Shown here piece by piece: positions 1 through 9,500 of a stretch of DNA of 64,000 nt. The stretch's first letter is position 1, and every line of letters starts with the position of its first letter. The notes below the pieces were generated by a model that was not told the origin of the DNA, ran no database searches, and saw only the letters and a program-made list of their open reading frames with translations. This DNA comes from Collinsella sp. (lineage in GTDB: Bacteria > Actinomycetota > Coriobacteriia > Coriobacteriales > Coriobacteriaceae), in the NCBI GenBank assembly GCA_019425015.1, contig JAHYYJ010000002.1:186001-250000 (forward strand). The letters run 5' to 3'. The position numbers and the translations under genes were made by a program.

Positions 1-2
1 GC

Positions 3-362
3 CGCGTACCGGGCGTGCTCGCCTTTGTAGGTACGCGCAACCCCAAGATTGGCGCCACGTACGCCCAACATTCCTGCTTCTACAAGATCGACGAGACTGT
101 GCTGGCAAAGGGCTCCATGGTGGCCGCCCAGTATGCCATCGACTTTTTGGCCGAGCCCACCCAAGAGGAGCTCGACGGCCCCGCGATCACCGCGGTCGCC
201 GAAACCAACCCCGACTTGGCCGCCAAGTTGCGCTCTGCCAAGGCCACGTCCGCCGAAGCTCGCGATGCTATCCATGATGCCCGCACGGCTCGTCATGCCG
301 CGATCAAGGGCATCCACGATGCACGTGCCGCCGCTCGCCGCGAGGAGAAACACGACGAGTAG
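3..362 (+). CDS. C-terminal part of an unrecognised protein (cut by window edge)
   Basis: An open frame enters from the left edge (first complete codon at position 3) and ends at TAG 360-362. It gives about 119 residues, beginning RVPGVLAFVGTRNP. The first half looks like the end of an alpha/beta domain (strand LAFVGT, then a region with CFYKID). The last 60 residues are a charged Ala/Arg/Glu helix ending REEKHDE. An internal GTG at 15 is not needed as a start because the frame is already open upstream. I do not recognise the family; a flavodoxin-like fold is possible but unsupported. A good terminator follows at 408-447, so this is the last gene of its transcript. Confidence 0.6.
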   Translation, partial: RVPGVLAFVGTRNPKIGATYAQHSCFYKIDETVLAKGSMVAAQYAIDFLAEPTQEELDGPAITAVAETNPDLAAKLRSAKATSAEARDAIHDARTARHAAIKGIHDARAAARREEKHDE

Positions 363-407
363 TCGATCCACGACCATCTCGCAGTCATAGCCGCATCGCG
401 ATATCAA

Positions 408-447
408 AGCGGGGGCGGACGCTTCGGCACGTCCGTCCCCGCTTATT
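408..447 (+). terminator. Rho-independent terminator
   Basis: A GC-rich stem (AGCGGGGGCGGACG paired with CGTCCGTCCCCGCT) with a short CTTCGGCA loop is followed by TTATTTG. It lies 46 bases after the stop of the first gene and also separates it from the convergent gene ending at 503. Confidence 0.8.
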
Positions 448-502
448 TGTCAAGCGCTATTTCTACCGTTTCTACCCCGTCCCCAAATGGCAGGTGGCAG
501 GG

Positions 503-1801
<1,299 letters not shown>

Positions 1802-1951
1802 CGAGATCATCCCTTCGTATCTTGAGCGAATCATCTGGATCGCAAACGATGTCTTTGGCATCATTATCACCCAATGTGGGGACAAATACTCCAACATGAC
1901 GCATTTGCAATGCGCAGGGCGCTATTCGATTGTTTGATAAGCTCGACCGCG

Positions 1952-2974
1952 TTAGTTCGTTCCGCGGAAACCCTTGCCGACGATCTCGGAGCTGTCGACA
2001 ATCGTGATAAAGGCACCCGGATCGATCTCGCGCGCGTAGCGACGCAGTTGCACGGCCTCGCGACGGCTTAGCACGCTCATGATCACCGTCACGCACTTGC
2101 CCGAGAAAGCACCGTAGCCGCGGCTGATAGTCGCCGTACGGTTGAGATGCTTGACGATAAACTCCTCGACCTTAAGGGGCTCGGAACAAATGACTGTGCA
2201 GACTTTGCGCAGGTGAATGCTCTCGATGGCCTTGTCGACCACGAGCGTCTTGGCAAACAGGCCGAGCACGCAGTACAGACCGACGCGCGGGCCGTACAAG
2301 AAGGCCGCGATGGTCACGATGCCGATGTCGACCAGTAGCAGGGCGCGGCCAATCTCGAGCGTCGTGCGACGTTTGAGGATCATGGCGAGAATGTCCGTGC
2401 CGCCCGTCGAGGCACCAATATCAAAGACGATAGCGCTGCCGAGCGCCGGCAGAATCACGGCAAAGCACAGGTCGAGCCACATATCGCCCGTCATCGAGAC
2501 ATCGGTCGGAATAAAGAGCTCAAACAGCGAAACATAGGCGGACAGCGCAAACGAGGCAAAGACACTCCACAGGATTGCCTTGCGCTCCAAAAAGATAAAG
2601 CCCAGGATGACGAGCACCGCATTGATAATCCACATAAAGACGCCGACGGGCAGGGTCGGGAACAGCGTGGACAGAATGACCGACACGCCCGAGGTGCCGC
2701 CAAAAGCAAAGTGATTAGGTGTTTTAAACGCAACGATGGCAAAGGCCGTGAGGATCAGGCCCAAATTGAGCTCGGCAAAAAAGCGCGGAAAGCCCGGCTC
2801 CTGGCTGCGCTTGCGACCAGCGCGCTCGCCCCGCTCGATAACATCGCGATCGACCACGCGCTCCATCGGCACTACGGGAGGACGATGCACCTCCTCGGCA
2901 GCACGCGACGCCGCCTCTGCCGCAGCGGCCTCAATTGCCCATGCCTTGCTTTCTGTTTCGTGCTCGTCGGCCAT
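1952..2974 (-). CDS. YitT family membrane protein (DUF161/DUF2179)
   Basis: A 340-residue membrane protein of unknown substrate. Residues 1-65 are a charged, Ala/Glu-rich cytoplasmic extension longer than in most family members. Five to six membrane spans follow, with the family signature GGTSGVSVIL near residue 93 and DIGASTGGTDILAMIL near 185. The C-terminal DUF2179 domain (from about 255, VCTVICSEPLKVEEFI) ends in the typical FITIVDSSEIVGKGF. The ATG at 2974 is the first in frame, and no nearby operon partner is evident. YitT proteins are widespread in Gram-positives, but their transport function is not established. Family assignment is confident; function is not. Confidence 0.9.
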   Translation of the reverse strand: MADEHETESKAWAIEAAAAEAASRAAEEVHRPPVVPMERVVDRDVIERGERAGRKRSQEPGFPRFFAELNLGLILTAFAIVAFKTPNHFAFGGTSGVSVILSTLFPTLPVGVFMWIINAVLVILGFIFLERKAILWSVFASFALSAYVSLFELFIPTDVSMTGDMWLDLCFAVILPALGSAIVFDIGASTGGTDILAMILKRRTTLEIGRALLLVDIGIVTIAAFLYGPRVGLYCVLGLFAKTLVVDKAIESIHLRKVCTVICSEPLKVEEFIVKHLNRTATISRGYGAFSGKCVTVIMSVLSRREAVQLRRYAREIDPGAFITIVDSSEIVGKGFRGTN

Positions 2975-3085
2975 TACGGCAACCCCTCGTTAACAATTTG
3001 GAAACAATGTGCCCATTAGAGTAACGCGGAACGTGGGGATTGCAACCCTTAGTTAGACGAGCGGTATGACTATATCGGGAGCGTA

Positions 3086-3128
3086 CAAAAACGGCCGGCC
3101 ACACTTTTGCTTGCGCGGTCGGCCGTTT
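3086..3128 (-). terminator. Terminator of the amaP-asp23 operon
   Basis: Read on the minus strand: AAACGGCCGACC, a 16-base loop, GGCCGGCCGTTT, then TTG. It lies just beyond palindrome 3144-3182 downstream of the asp23 stop. Confidence 0.75.
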
Positions 3129-3143
3129 AATGTTTTCGCAGAT

Positions 3144-3182
3144 AAAACCTGCCAAAACAAACCTGTCCCTTTTTGGAAGGTT
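3144..3182 (+). repeat. CTGTCCC-loop palindrome, copy 1 (type A)
   Basis: Arms AACCTGCCAAAA and TTTTTGGAAGGTT enclose a loop containing ACCTGTCCC. The right arm overlaps the TAA stop (3181-3183) of the minus-strand asp23 gene. It belongs to the ten-member family described in the findings. Confidence 0.85.
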
Positions 3183-3696
3183 ATTCGTGCTGGCTGGTGC
3201 GGTGCTCGTACTCCTCGGGGGTGATGACATCCTCGATGCGCAGGTTGACGCCCGCCACCTCAAGGCCGGTCATCGCGGCAAGGCGCTCGGTGACACGTGC
3301 CTTAACATCGTCGAAGATCGCGGGCGCATAGGCGCCGTACTCGATGATGACGGAGATGTTGACGACCACGCGATTATCGTCGGTGACCTCGACCGTCACG
3401 CCCTTGGTCAGATTCTCGGCACCAAACTGCTCCTGCACAAAGTGCATGAGGTTACCCTTCATGCCCAGAACGTGCGGAACCTCGCGGGTGGCCATGGCAA
3501 CGATCTTCTCGATCACGCCGTTGGAATAGGTCAGCGAATCCTCGGACTCATCCGCTTCCTCGTCGTCCTCATCCGTATCGGACTCGGCCTCGACGAGAGC
3601 CTCATCCTCGAGCGTCACATCCTCTGCTTCGACGACGACCGCCTCGTTCTCCTCGAGCTCGGTATCGGCTACATCGACCTTCGTATTAAAAGCCAT
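3181..3696 (-). CDS. Asp23/Gls24 family envelope stress protein
   Basis: A 171-residue member of the Asp23 (alkaline shock protein) family, thought to sit under the membrane, recruited by AmaP. Residues 1-58 are a very acidic, probably disordered tail rich in Glu and Asp. The Asp23 domain starts at about 58 (LTYSNGVIEKIVAMATREVPHV) and carries the alternating beta pattern VEVTDDNRVVVNISVIIEYG. The start at 3696 has AGGAGG upstream. It is the last gene of the amaP-DUF2273-asp23 operon, the arrangement known from Staphylococcus and other Gram-positives. The long acidic extension is unusual compared with the roughly 130-residue core. Confidence 0.9.
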   Translation of the reverse strand: MAFNTKVDVADTELEENEAVVVEAEDVTLEDEALVEAESDTDEDDEEADESEDSLTYSNGVIEKIVAMATREVPHVLGMKGNLMHFVQEQFGAENLTKGVTVEVTDDNRVVVNISVIIEYGAYAPAIFDDVKARVTERLAAMTGLEVAGVNLRIEDVITPEEYEHRTSQHE

Positions 3697-3740
3697 GGTT
3701 CCTCCTTATGCCTGCCGCGGATGCGACAGTCGAATACATA

Positions 3741-4118
3741 TTAGCGGCCGCTAAACAGACGGCCGAAGAAGTTGACGATCCCGTTCTCGCCGTCGCGAAT
3801 TTGGCCGATCACAGCGCCGATCAGCACGAAGAATGCAATGACGAGCGTGTCCCACAGGCCCAACGTGAGCACCAACACGGCGAGGATAAAGCCGGCGACG
3901 GCGCCGAGCGTGGTGTTGGGATGACGCACAGCATAGCTCCAGATGGCAGCGCCCGTACCCTTGATGAGACCCATAGCCTCGTCAAAATCCGCGGCTGCCG
4001 CGTCTTGCAACTCGGTTGCCTCTGCTTTGGAATCAACAGGTTCGCTCGCCGACGTGGCGCTCTGGTCAATCGTCAGGCGCGGCGTACGAGCGGTCTTATC
4101 TTGATTGGTATCACTCAC
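3741..4118 (-). CDS. DUF2273 small membrane protein
   Basis: A 125-residue protein between amaP and asp23. It starts at GTG 4118, overlapping the amaP stop (4111-4113) by 8 bases, a sign of translational coupling. The ATG of the longer frame lies inside amaP and is rejected. A polar Thr/Ser/Asp N-terminus of about 50 residues is followed by two hydrophobic helices (TLGAVAGFILAVLVLTLGLW and TLVIAFFVLIGAVIGQI). It ends NGIVNFFGRLFSGR, as is typical of DUF2273. It probably acts with AmaP as part of the membrane platform that anchors Asp23. Confidence 0.85.
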   Translation of the reverse strand: MSDTNQDKTARTPRLTIDQSATSASEPVDSKAEATELQDAAAADFDEAMGLIKGTGAAIWSYAVRHPNTTLGAVAGFILAVLVLTLGLWDTLVIAFFVLIGAVIGQIRDGENGIVNFFGRLFSGR

Positions 4119-4656
4119 CGGAAACCTCCACGGTCTGGACGGTAGTCTTGGACGGCAAAAAACGGACACGCGCGGTCGTACCCGGCGTGCCGAGCATGGT
4201 GTCGCAGGCCTTCTCGATGCGCTGCTGCATCGAGGTGGCAAGAGCGGCAACGTCCTTATCATCGAGCGCGATGGCCTCGACCTTAAAACGGACGTGCGAG
4301 TCGTCGGAGCCTTGGACGCGGGCCTCGATATGCTCAACCATCACGCGGTCGTCGCGCTCGGCAGCAGCCCTGGCGCACGAAGAAAGCGCCGCAAGGGTAA
4401 CCTCGATATTGCGCTCCCCCGCCGGATGCACGCAGGACGGCTCGCGACGGGCGAACATCAGGCGGAAAAAGCTCAGCAGTACGCCAAGCGCCACGACGCC
4501 GGCGCACACCGTCACGACGATGCGCGGCATGGGGTCGCGCATCAGCAGCATAAAGCGATACGTATACGGCCCCCAAAACTGGCAGACAAGCGTACCCAGC
4601 GCCACGATGGTGGCGGCAAGATACACGATCGCTAGGGCTCGTTTAAGTACGCGCAC
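4111..4656 (-). CDS. amaP: Alkaline shock response membrane anchor protein AmaP
   Basis: A 181-residue protein with two N-terminal membrane helices (about residues 6-28 and 46-66) and a cytoplasmic alpha/beta domain from about 80 onward (NIEVTLAALSSCARAAAERDD). This matches the AmaP family, which tethers Asp23 to the membrane in Staphylococcus. It is the first gene of the three-gene envelope operon, and its stop codon lies inside the start region of the DUF2273 gene. The start at 4656 is preceded by a GGGAG-type ribosome site. The assignment rests on topology, gene order and neighbours. Confidence 0.8.
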   Translation of the reverse strand: MRVLKRALAIVYLAATIVALGTLVCQFWGPYTYRFMLLMRDPMPRIVVTVCAGVVALGVLLSFFRLMFARREPSCVHPAGERNIEVTLAALSSCARAAAERDDRVMVEHIEARVQGSDDSHVRFKVEAIALDDKDVAALATSMQQRIEKACDTMLGTPGTTARVRFLPSKTTVQTVEVSGE

Positions 4657-4710
4657 GCGGCGCTCCCTTCAAATCTCGGCTCTCGAAATGCAAAACGGTT
4701 CGCATCATTA

Positions 4711-4753
4711 TAAAAGAGCCGGGTCCGGTGCTCTACGCACGCGGATCCGGCTC
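4711..4753 (-). terminator. Terminator downstream of yebC
   Basis: Minus-strand stem GAGCCGGATCCG/CGGACCCGGCTC followed by TTTTATAATG. It lies 70 bases past the yebC stop and separates yebC from the amaP operon. Confidence 0.85.
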
Positions 4754-4822
4754 ATCTATTCCACGAGGCTTGCATGCTCGCTTCATTATGCCCAGATATG
4801 CACGGCTTAACCCGTGCGGGCG

Positions 4823-5629
4823 CTACTCCTCCTCGAGGGCAGCGATGACCTCGTCGGTCATGTCCATGGTGCTGTAAACATCCTGGACGTCGTCGAGCTC
4901 CTCAAGACGGTCGATGAGGCGCTGAACCTTCTTGGCGTCGGCGCCGGAGACCTCGGTCGGGGTGGTCGGGACCATGGTGGTCTCGGAGCCCTTGACCTGG
5001 ACGCCCTGCTCCTCGAGCGCCTTGGAGACAGCCATGACCTCGTTGGCAGTGGTCCAGACGATCCACTCCTCGCCGGCGTCCTCGTAGTCTTCGCCACCGG
5101 CCTCGGCGATGGCCATCATGAACTCATCCTCGTCACCGGCAGCACCGTTGGCGATCATGGTCTCCTTCTTGGCGTTCTCGTCCAGGATCTCCTTGGCGAC
5201 GACGATCTGGCCCTTGCGCTCAAACTGGAAGGCGACGGAGCCGGAGGTGCCCAGGTTGCCACCAGCGTGAGAGAAGGCGGAACGGACATCAGCGGCAGTA
5301 CGGTTGCGGTTGTCGGTCAGGCAGTCGACGTAGACGGCGACACCGGCGGGACCGTAGCCCTCGTACACGATGTTCTCGTAGACGGCGGCGTCGGCACCCG
5401 AACCAAAAGCCTTGTCGATAGCGGACTTGATCTTGTCCTTAGGCATGGACTGAGCCTTGGCCTTGGCAACGGCAGCGGCGAGGCTGGCGTTGTTCTCGGG
5501 CAGCGGGTCACCGCCGAGACGGGCAGCAACGGTGATGTTGCGGCTGAGCTTGGAGAAGAGGGCGGAACGCTTGGCGTCCTGCGCGCCCTTACGATGCTTG
5601 GTTGTGGCCCACTTAGAGTGTCCGGACAT
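4823..5629 (-). CDS. yebC: YebC/PmpR family protein
   Basis: 268 residues against a usual 240-250. It opens with the family hallmark MSGHSKWATTKHRKGAQD followed by KRSALFSKLSRNI. It contains the conserved MPKDKIKSAIDKAFG and the middle-domain motif YEGYGPAGVAVYVDCLTDNRNRTAADVRSAFSHAGG. The C-terminus is acidic (EVIAALEEE). YebC proteins have been described as transcriptional regulators; more recent work ties them to translation of proline stretches on the ribosome. The ribosome site GGAGA precedes ATG 5629, and a terminator follows at 4711-4753. Confidence 0.95.
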   Translation of the reverse strand: MSGHSKWATTKHRKGAQDAKRSALFSKLSRNITVAARLGGDPLPENNASLAAAVAKAKAQSMPKDKIKSAIDKAFGSGADAAVYENIVYEGYGPAGVAVYVDCLTDNRNRTAADVRSAFSHAGGNLGTSGSVAFQFERKGQIVVAKEILDENAKKETMIANGAAGDEDEFMMAIAEAGGEDYEDAGEEWIVWTTANEVMAVSKALEEQGVQVKGSETTMVPTTPTEVSGADAKKVQRLIDRLEELDDVQDVYSTMDMTDEVIAALEEE

Positions 5630-5759
5630 ACGTGTCTCCTATCGGTTTCGACCTAAAGCCCAGCGCAGATGCTCGGGCAATATAAACAAACGTCGTTATG
5701 ATATACCTACTGGCCTGCGAGATAAACCCCAAAATGAAGGCGTCGTGATGATGCCACCC

Positions 5760-5794
5760 TTTGGTGCAAAGCAACCTGTCCCCTTTGCACCAAA
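5760..5794 (+). repeat. CTGTCCC-loop palindrome, copy 2 (type C)
   Basis: Perfect 12-base arms TTTGGTGCAAAG and CTTTGCACCAAA enclose CAACCTGTCCC. The right arm ends at 5794, directly against the TAA stop (5795-5797) of the minus-strand DUF6020 gene. Confidence 0.85.
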
Positions 5795-7978
5795 TTAGGA
5801 CCAGAGGAGGTCGCTGCGGGTGATGGTGGCGCCGATGGCAAAGGGCATGCAGGCGATGACCGGATACAGGTAGCGCATGTAGGTCGAGCCGTTGCACGGA
5901 CCAATCAGGCACACGGCGAGCACGCCCAACAGCGGCACCCAGATCGCCAGCGCACGCCATGAATGACGACGCAGCAGGTAGACCACCACGGCAATCATGA
6001 TCCACACATAGGTGGCCGAGCTCATGGTGAGCGAAATAAACGGGATGCGCTGCACCGCCACACGGTACAGATTGATCAGGTGGTCGCACCAGCGCACCAC
6101 GTTGCTGTCAACCGGATGGAAATCGAAGTACTTGAGGTTGTCGGGACGCGCCATGATCTCGGCACTACGCGCCGTGCTGTAGACCCAGGCATCGCGCGCG
6201 CTCGGATAAAAGTAGCCGTAATAGTTATTGATGAGCGCCGAGATATAGCACTCGGGATCCTTTTTGAACATCTGCGCCCAGACCTCAAAATAGGCCTTGA
6301 TGTCCTCCTGCGAGGCGTACTCGTTAAAGCAGTTCTTGACGGCATCCGACTTATCCGGGTTGTAACGGCGGCCCAGATTCTCGTACTTGAGCACCCGGTC
6401 GATCACGGCGCGCTCCTCATCGGTCACCAAGCCGTCGCAAGGAGCCTCCACGATGGCGCCGTCCTCCTTTACCGTGGGGTTGACGCCCGAGTTGAGGCCG
6501 TCGTGCTTTTGGACGAAACGAGCCGTCTGTTGGAACGGAATCGAGAGGATTTCGCGCTTGGAACCAGGCGTGATGTCGTGCGCCGGCATAAAGACCTTGG
6601 TGAAGTACATATTAGAGGCAAGGCAGAGTGCGAGCACCGCGAGGACGCCAACCCAGCGGAAGCGCGGCGTGGCGCATGAGACCGCGGTGCCCGTCTGCTT
6701 AGCCGCACGACGGGCGACATGTACATCCCATGCGCAAAACGCCGCCGCAATCACGCAGGCCGCCAACGGAAAGACCAGACCGCCATTGCGCAAAAACGTG
6801 GAACCCATGGCAGCCAGCGCAAGCAACAGCCAGTCGTGGCGCGCAAAGAGCACGGGCCTCTGTTCGCCCGCACGCTCGGCATTGGCATCACGACGGGGCA
6901 AGCCACATGCCACGAGCTTGACGGTCTGTACCAGCAGCACCAAAAACGCGTCGGCAAAGAGCACGTCTTTGGTGAGCAACGCCGCGTAGTTAGAGAACAT
7001 CGGCATAAACGCAAAGAACAGCAGGATCGCACCGCGAATCGGCAGGCTCACGCCCAGTTTGCGCAGCGACGAAATGGAATAGGCCATGCAGGCAGCCGTG
7101 ATGACAAATTGAGCGCAGGTATAGATGATGAGGCCCGCGTTAGCGCTGTTGAACAGCGAAAGCCCCAGTTGAACGCACGAGCCGATAATGGCCGTGTGCA
7201 CTACGGGATGATGCCCGTTGAGCAGCACGTTGGGGTTGAGTAGGCGCAGGTAGTCGCTCGTGCCGTTGGGATAGTTGAACCACTGGCGAATCTGCGCACC
7301 CGTATCTCCCATAAAAAGGCCGGGCAGCGAAGCGATGAGCGTGGGCGCCCAGGCGATCATAAGCACCAGGAAGGGCCCGGCAAAGGGATGGACCGAGAGC
7401 ACGGCGTGAGCCACACGCCATATGCGGCCAAAGTGCGCCTCGGAAAACGGGATGCGTCGGGAGCTCAGCCAATCCAGACACTCAAAAGCCAGATAGAAGG
7501 CCACGATCGCTAGGAGCATCCAGCCCGCGCCGCCAATCCAGGCGCAGATGATGCGGGCCTTGTCGCCAAGAACAATCTCGGCCGAGTCGGTGAGGTCGTA
7601 GCTGCGGCCGAACACCATGCAGATGGCGAAAAACAGCGACGGCAGAATGATCGATGGACGCCAGGTGTCGCCACGGCCAAAGAACACGTAGCGAAACGGC
7701 AGCGTGAGCAGGCAGGCAAGCGCAAGCAGCATGACCGCGTCGGTATGGCCGGCAAACGAGAGGAGCACCTCGTAGCACACGTACAGCATGCCCGAGGCTT
7801 TGGGGTCAATCGCCAAGACTGCGTTGCTCGACACCGGGGCGGGATCGATGGAAAACGCCGTGGTCGCCAACAGCGCGAGCAGAAATGCGATGAGCGTCTG
7901 CTTGGCGGGGTAGCGCTTAAACCAGACGATGCGGGCCGCGTCGCGCGCAGCCGTTGTGGAGAGATCGGAATCCTTCAC
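5795..7978 (-). CDS. Large multi-pass membrane protein, DUF6020 type
   Basis: A 727-residue protein with about 12-14 hydrophobic segments in two blocks (residues 30-470 and 640-725). An extracellular-looking domain of about 150 residues lies between them (NPTVKEDGAIVEAPCDGLVTDEERAVIDRVLKYENLGRR). The layout resembles membrane glycosyltransferases of the GT-C type: many helices, a long loop after the first ones, and a conserved-looking PGLFMGDTGAQIRQWFNYPNG. Actinobacterial proteins of this kind are filed as DUF6020. Catalysis is not demonstrated, and the GT-C reading is inference. Start 7978 has AAGGC/AGGCT upstream. Palindromes flank both ends, one of them touching the stop. Confidence 0.75.
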   Translation of the reverse strand: MKDSDLSTTAARDAARIVWFKRYPAKQTLIAFLLALLATTAFSIDPAPVSSNAVLAIDPKASGMLYVCYEVLLSFAGHTDAVMLLALACLLTLPFRYVFFGRGDTWRPSIILPSLFFAICMVFGRSYDLTDSAEIVLGDKARIICAWIGGAGWMLLAIVAFYLAFECLDWLSSRRIPFSEAHFGRIWRVAHAVLSVHPFAGPFLVLMIAWAPTLIASLPGLFMGDTGAQIRQWFNYPNGTSDYLRLLNPNVLLNGHHPVVHTAIIGSCVQLGLSLFNSANAGLIIYTCAQFVITAACMAYSISSLRKLGVSLPIRGAILLFFAFMPMFSNYAALLTKDVLFADAFLVLLVQTVKLVACGLPRRDANAERAGEQRPVLFARHDWLLLALAAMGSTFLRNGGLVFPLAACVIAAAFCAWDVHVARRAAKQTGTAVSCATPRFRWVGVLAVLALCLASNMYFTKVFMPAHDITPGSKREILSIPFQQTARFVQKHDGLNSGVNPTVKEDGAIVEAPCDGLVTDEERAVIDRVLKYENLGRRYNPDKSDAVKNCFNEYASQEDIKAYFEVWAQMFKKDPECYISALINNYYGYFYPSARDAWVYSTARSAEIMARPDNLKYFDFHPVDSNVVRWCDHLINLYRVAVQRIPFISLTMSSATYVWIMIAVVVYLLRRHSWRALAIWVPLLGVLAVCLIGPCNGSTYMRYLYPVIACMPFAIGATITRSDLLWS

Positions 7979-7998
7979 AGTCCAAAGAGCCTTTCTAG

Positions 7999-8051
7999 AA
8001 ACCTGCCAAAAAGGGACAGGTTTATTTTGGCAGGTTTTATCTGGGGAAACG
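7999..8051 (-). repeat. CTGTCCC-loop palindrome, copy 3 (type A, inverted)
   Basis: Perfect 13-base arms AAACCTGCCAAAA (7999-8011) and TTTTGGCAGGTTT (8025-8037) enclose AGGGACAGGTTTA, so the core is in minus orientation. It carries the type-A flank TATCTGGGGAAACG. It lies in the leader of the DUF6020 gene. Confidence 0.85.
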
Positions 8052-8080
8052 TTACGGTTCTGTCATCGTTGCCCAGCGAA

Positions 8081-8113
8081 CCACCACAAAGGTGCCTGTC
8101 CCCTTTGTGGTGG
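8081..8113 (+). repeat. CTGTCCC-loop palindrome, copy 4 (type B)
   Basis: Perfect arms CCACCACAAAGG (8081-8092) and CCTTTGTGGTGG (8102-8113) enclose TGCCTGTCC. The right arm ends one base before the TAG stop of lgt (8114-8116). Confidence 0.85.
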
Positions 8114-8935
8114 CTAGGCGTCCAGGTAGACGCGCTGGGGTTGGTTGCGGCGACGAGCAAAGATGATGAGCGCCAGGCCCGCGATTACGAGCGGCAGGCT
8201 CAGCAGCTGGCCCATGGTGATGACGCCGCCCAGCAGATAGCCCAGCTGGGCATCGGGCACGCGCACAAACTCAATGAGGAAGCGGACGATGCCGTAACCC
8301 ATCACAAACACGCCCATAAACGTGCCTTGGGGCAGTAGCGGCTTTTTGCGGCTGAGCACCTGCAGAATGCAAAAGAGCACGATGCCCTCAAGAAATGCCT
8401 CGTAGAGCTGGGAGGGGTGACGCGGCATCTCGCCCGCAGTCCCGCCAAAGACCACGCCCCAGGGCAGATCGGTCGGCTTGCCCCACAGCTCACCATTGAC
8501 AAAGTTGGCACAACGGCCCAGGCACAAGGCCAGCGGCGCGCCTATGACGGCAAGGTCTGCCAAAGTCCAGGCATCGAGCTTATACATGCGGCACACGAGC
8601 ACGCCGCCGATGATGCCGCCCACCAGGCCGCCATGGAAACTCATGCCGCCCTCGTTGGTGGCAAAGATCTCGAGCGGATGCGTCCAGTAGTAGCCATCAC
8701 CGTAAAAGACGACGTAGAACAGGCGAGCGCCAATGATAAGGCCAAAGACCACGCCGACCACGACGCTCGTCAGGTCGTCGACCGTAATGTCAAAACCCCA
8801 ACGGCGCTGCGTACGATACATGACGACCGCCGTGAGCAGAGCTCCGACCACATAGGCCAGACCATACCAGTAAATCGTGATGGGCCCCGCCGAAATCGCG
8901 ACGGGATCAAGCATATGGTAGAAGTCGTTGAGCAT
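8114..8935 (-). CDS. lgt: Prolipoprotein diacylglyceryl transferase
   Basis: A 273-residue integral membrane enzyme that transfers diacylglycerol from phosphatidylglycerol to the lipobox cysteine of prelipoproteins. Start 8935 is chosen for its AGGAGGG site; the longer frame adds 20 residues without one. Seven hydrophobic segments are visible. Recognisable family motifs are ITIYWYGLAYVVGALL, GGMSFHGGLVGGIIGGVLVC (the HGG loop) and LALCLGRCANFVNGELWGKPTDLPWGVVF, the Lgt signature containing the essential Arg and Asn. RHPSQLYEAFLEG follows. It would process the lipoprotein at 34195. Confidence 0.97.
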   Translation of the reverse strand: MLNDFYHMLDPVAISAGPITIYWYGLAYVVGALLTAVVMYRTQRRWGFDITVDDLTSVVVGVVFGLIIGARLFYVVFYGDGYYWTHPLEIFATNEGGMSFHGGLVGGIIGGVLVCRMYKLDAWTLADLAVIGAPLALCLGRCANFVNGELWGKPTDLPWGVVFGGTAGEMPRHPSQLYEAFLEGIVLFCILQVLSRKKPLLPQGTFMGVFVMGYGIVRFLIEFVRVPDAQLGYLLGGVITMGQLLSLPLVIAGLALIIFARRRNQPQRVYLDA

Positions 8936-8960
8936 GTCGACCCTCCTACTCCCTACATAC

Positions 8961-8997
8961 AAATGCGGCCGCGGGCCTTGCGCTCGCAGCCGCATAT
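8961..8997 (-). terminator. Probable terminator after the NifU-type gene
   Basis: Minus-strand stem ATGCGGCTGCG / CCGCGGCCGCAT followed by TTGT. The tail is short, so termination is likely but not strong. Confidence 0.5.
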
Positions 8998-9044
8998 TTG
9001 GGCGTAACGTCTATGCGGAGTATGCCGTCCGCAGCTTTCGCATC

Positions 9045-9323
9045 TTAGAACGGCGCGTACTCGTCGTACAGGTCGTCGGTCTCGCCGGAGGCATTGACCT
9101 GCTCAACGCGGGTAACGCCGGGCACATGCTCCTTCAGGATGCGCTCAATACCCATGGACAGGGTCAGCGAGCTCATGGGGCAGCCGGCGCAAGCGCCCTG
9201 CAGCTCCAGTTTGACGACGCCCTCGTCGTCAACGCCCACATACTCCATATCGCCGCCGTCGGCCTGCAGGTTGGGGCGGATCTCTTCAAGAACCTTCTTA
9301 AGCAGCTCTTCGTTAACAGCCAC
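9045..9323 (-). CDS. NifU C-terminal domain Fe-S scaffold protein
   Basis: A 92-residue single-domain protein of the NifU-C/Nfu family that carries an [Fe-S] cluster on a CxxC motif, seen here as GACAGCPMSSLTLSMGIE (Cys 44 and 47). It opens with the typical LLKKVLEEIRPNLQADGGDMEYVGV. The C-terminal tail ETDDLYDEYAPF is specific to this group of bacteria. The ribosome site AAAGGAG lies 7-8 bases upstream of ATG 9323. It likely delivers clusters to apoproteins; no other Fe-S assembly gene is adjacent. Confidence 0.93.
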   Translation of the reverse strand: MAVNEELLKKVLEEIRPNLQADGGDMEYVGVDDEGVVKLELQGACAGCPMSSLTLSMGIERILKEHVPGVTRVEQVNASGETDDLYDEYAPF

Positions 9324-9500
9324 AGGGGCTCCTTTCTCACAATAACGCGGGCACGCCCGCGGACAGAAGCTATGTTACTACAGCCATGTACCCGCTCACG
9401 AGCCGTCCATGCGCGCAGACGCGACTTTCACGAGTAGTCAATTTGGGACGGGGCTCTTTTAGCTGTTTTTGTTGCCGAGCAGTGCCGGCGCACATCGTTG

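Noticed and set aside
5457..5798. Plus-strand frames over yebC and its leader
   Set aside because: Shadow frames; the minus strand holds a complete YebC with all motifs.
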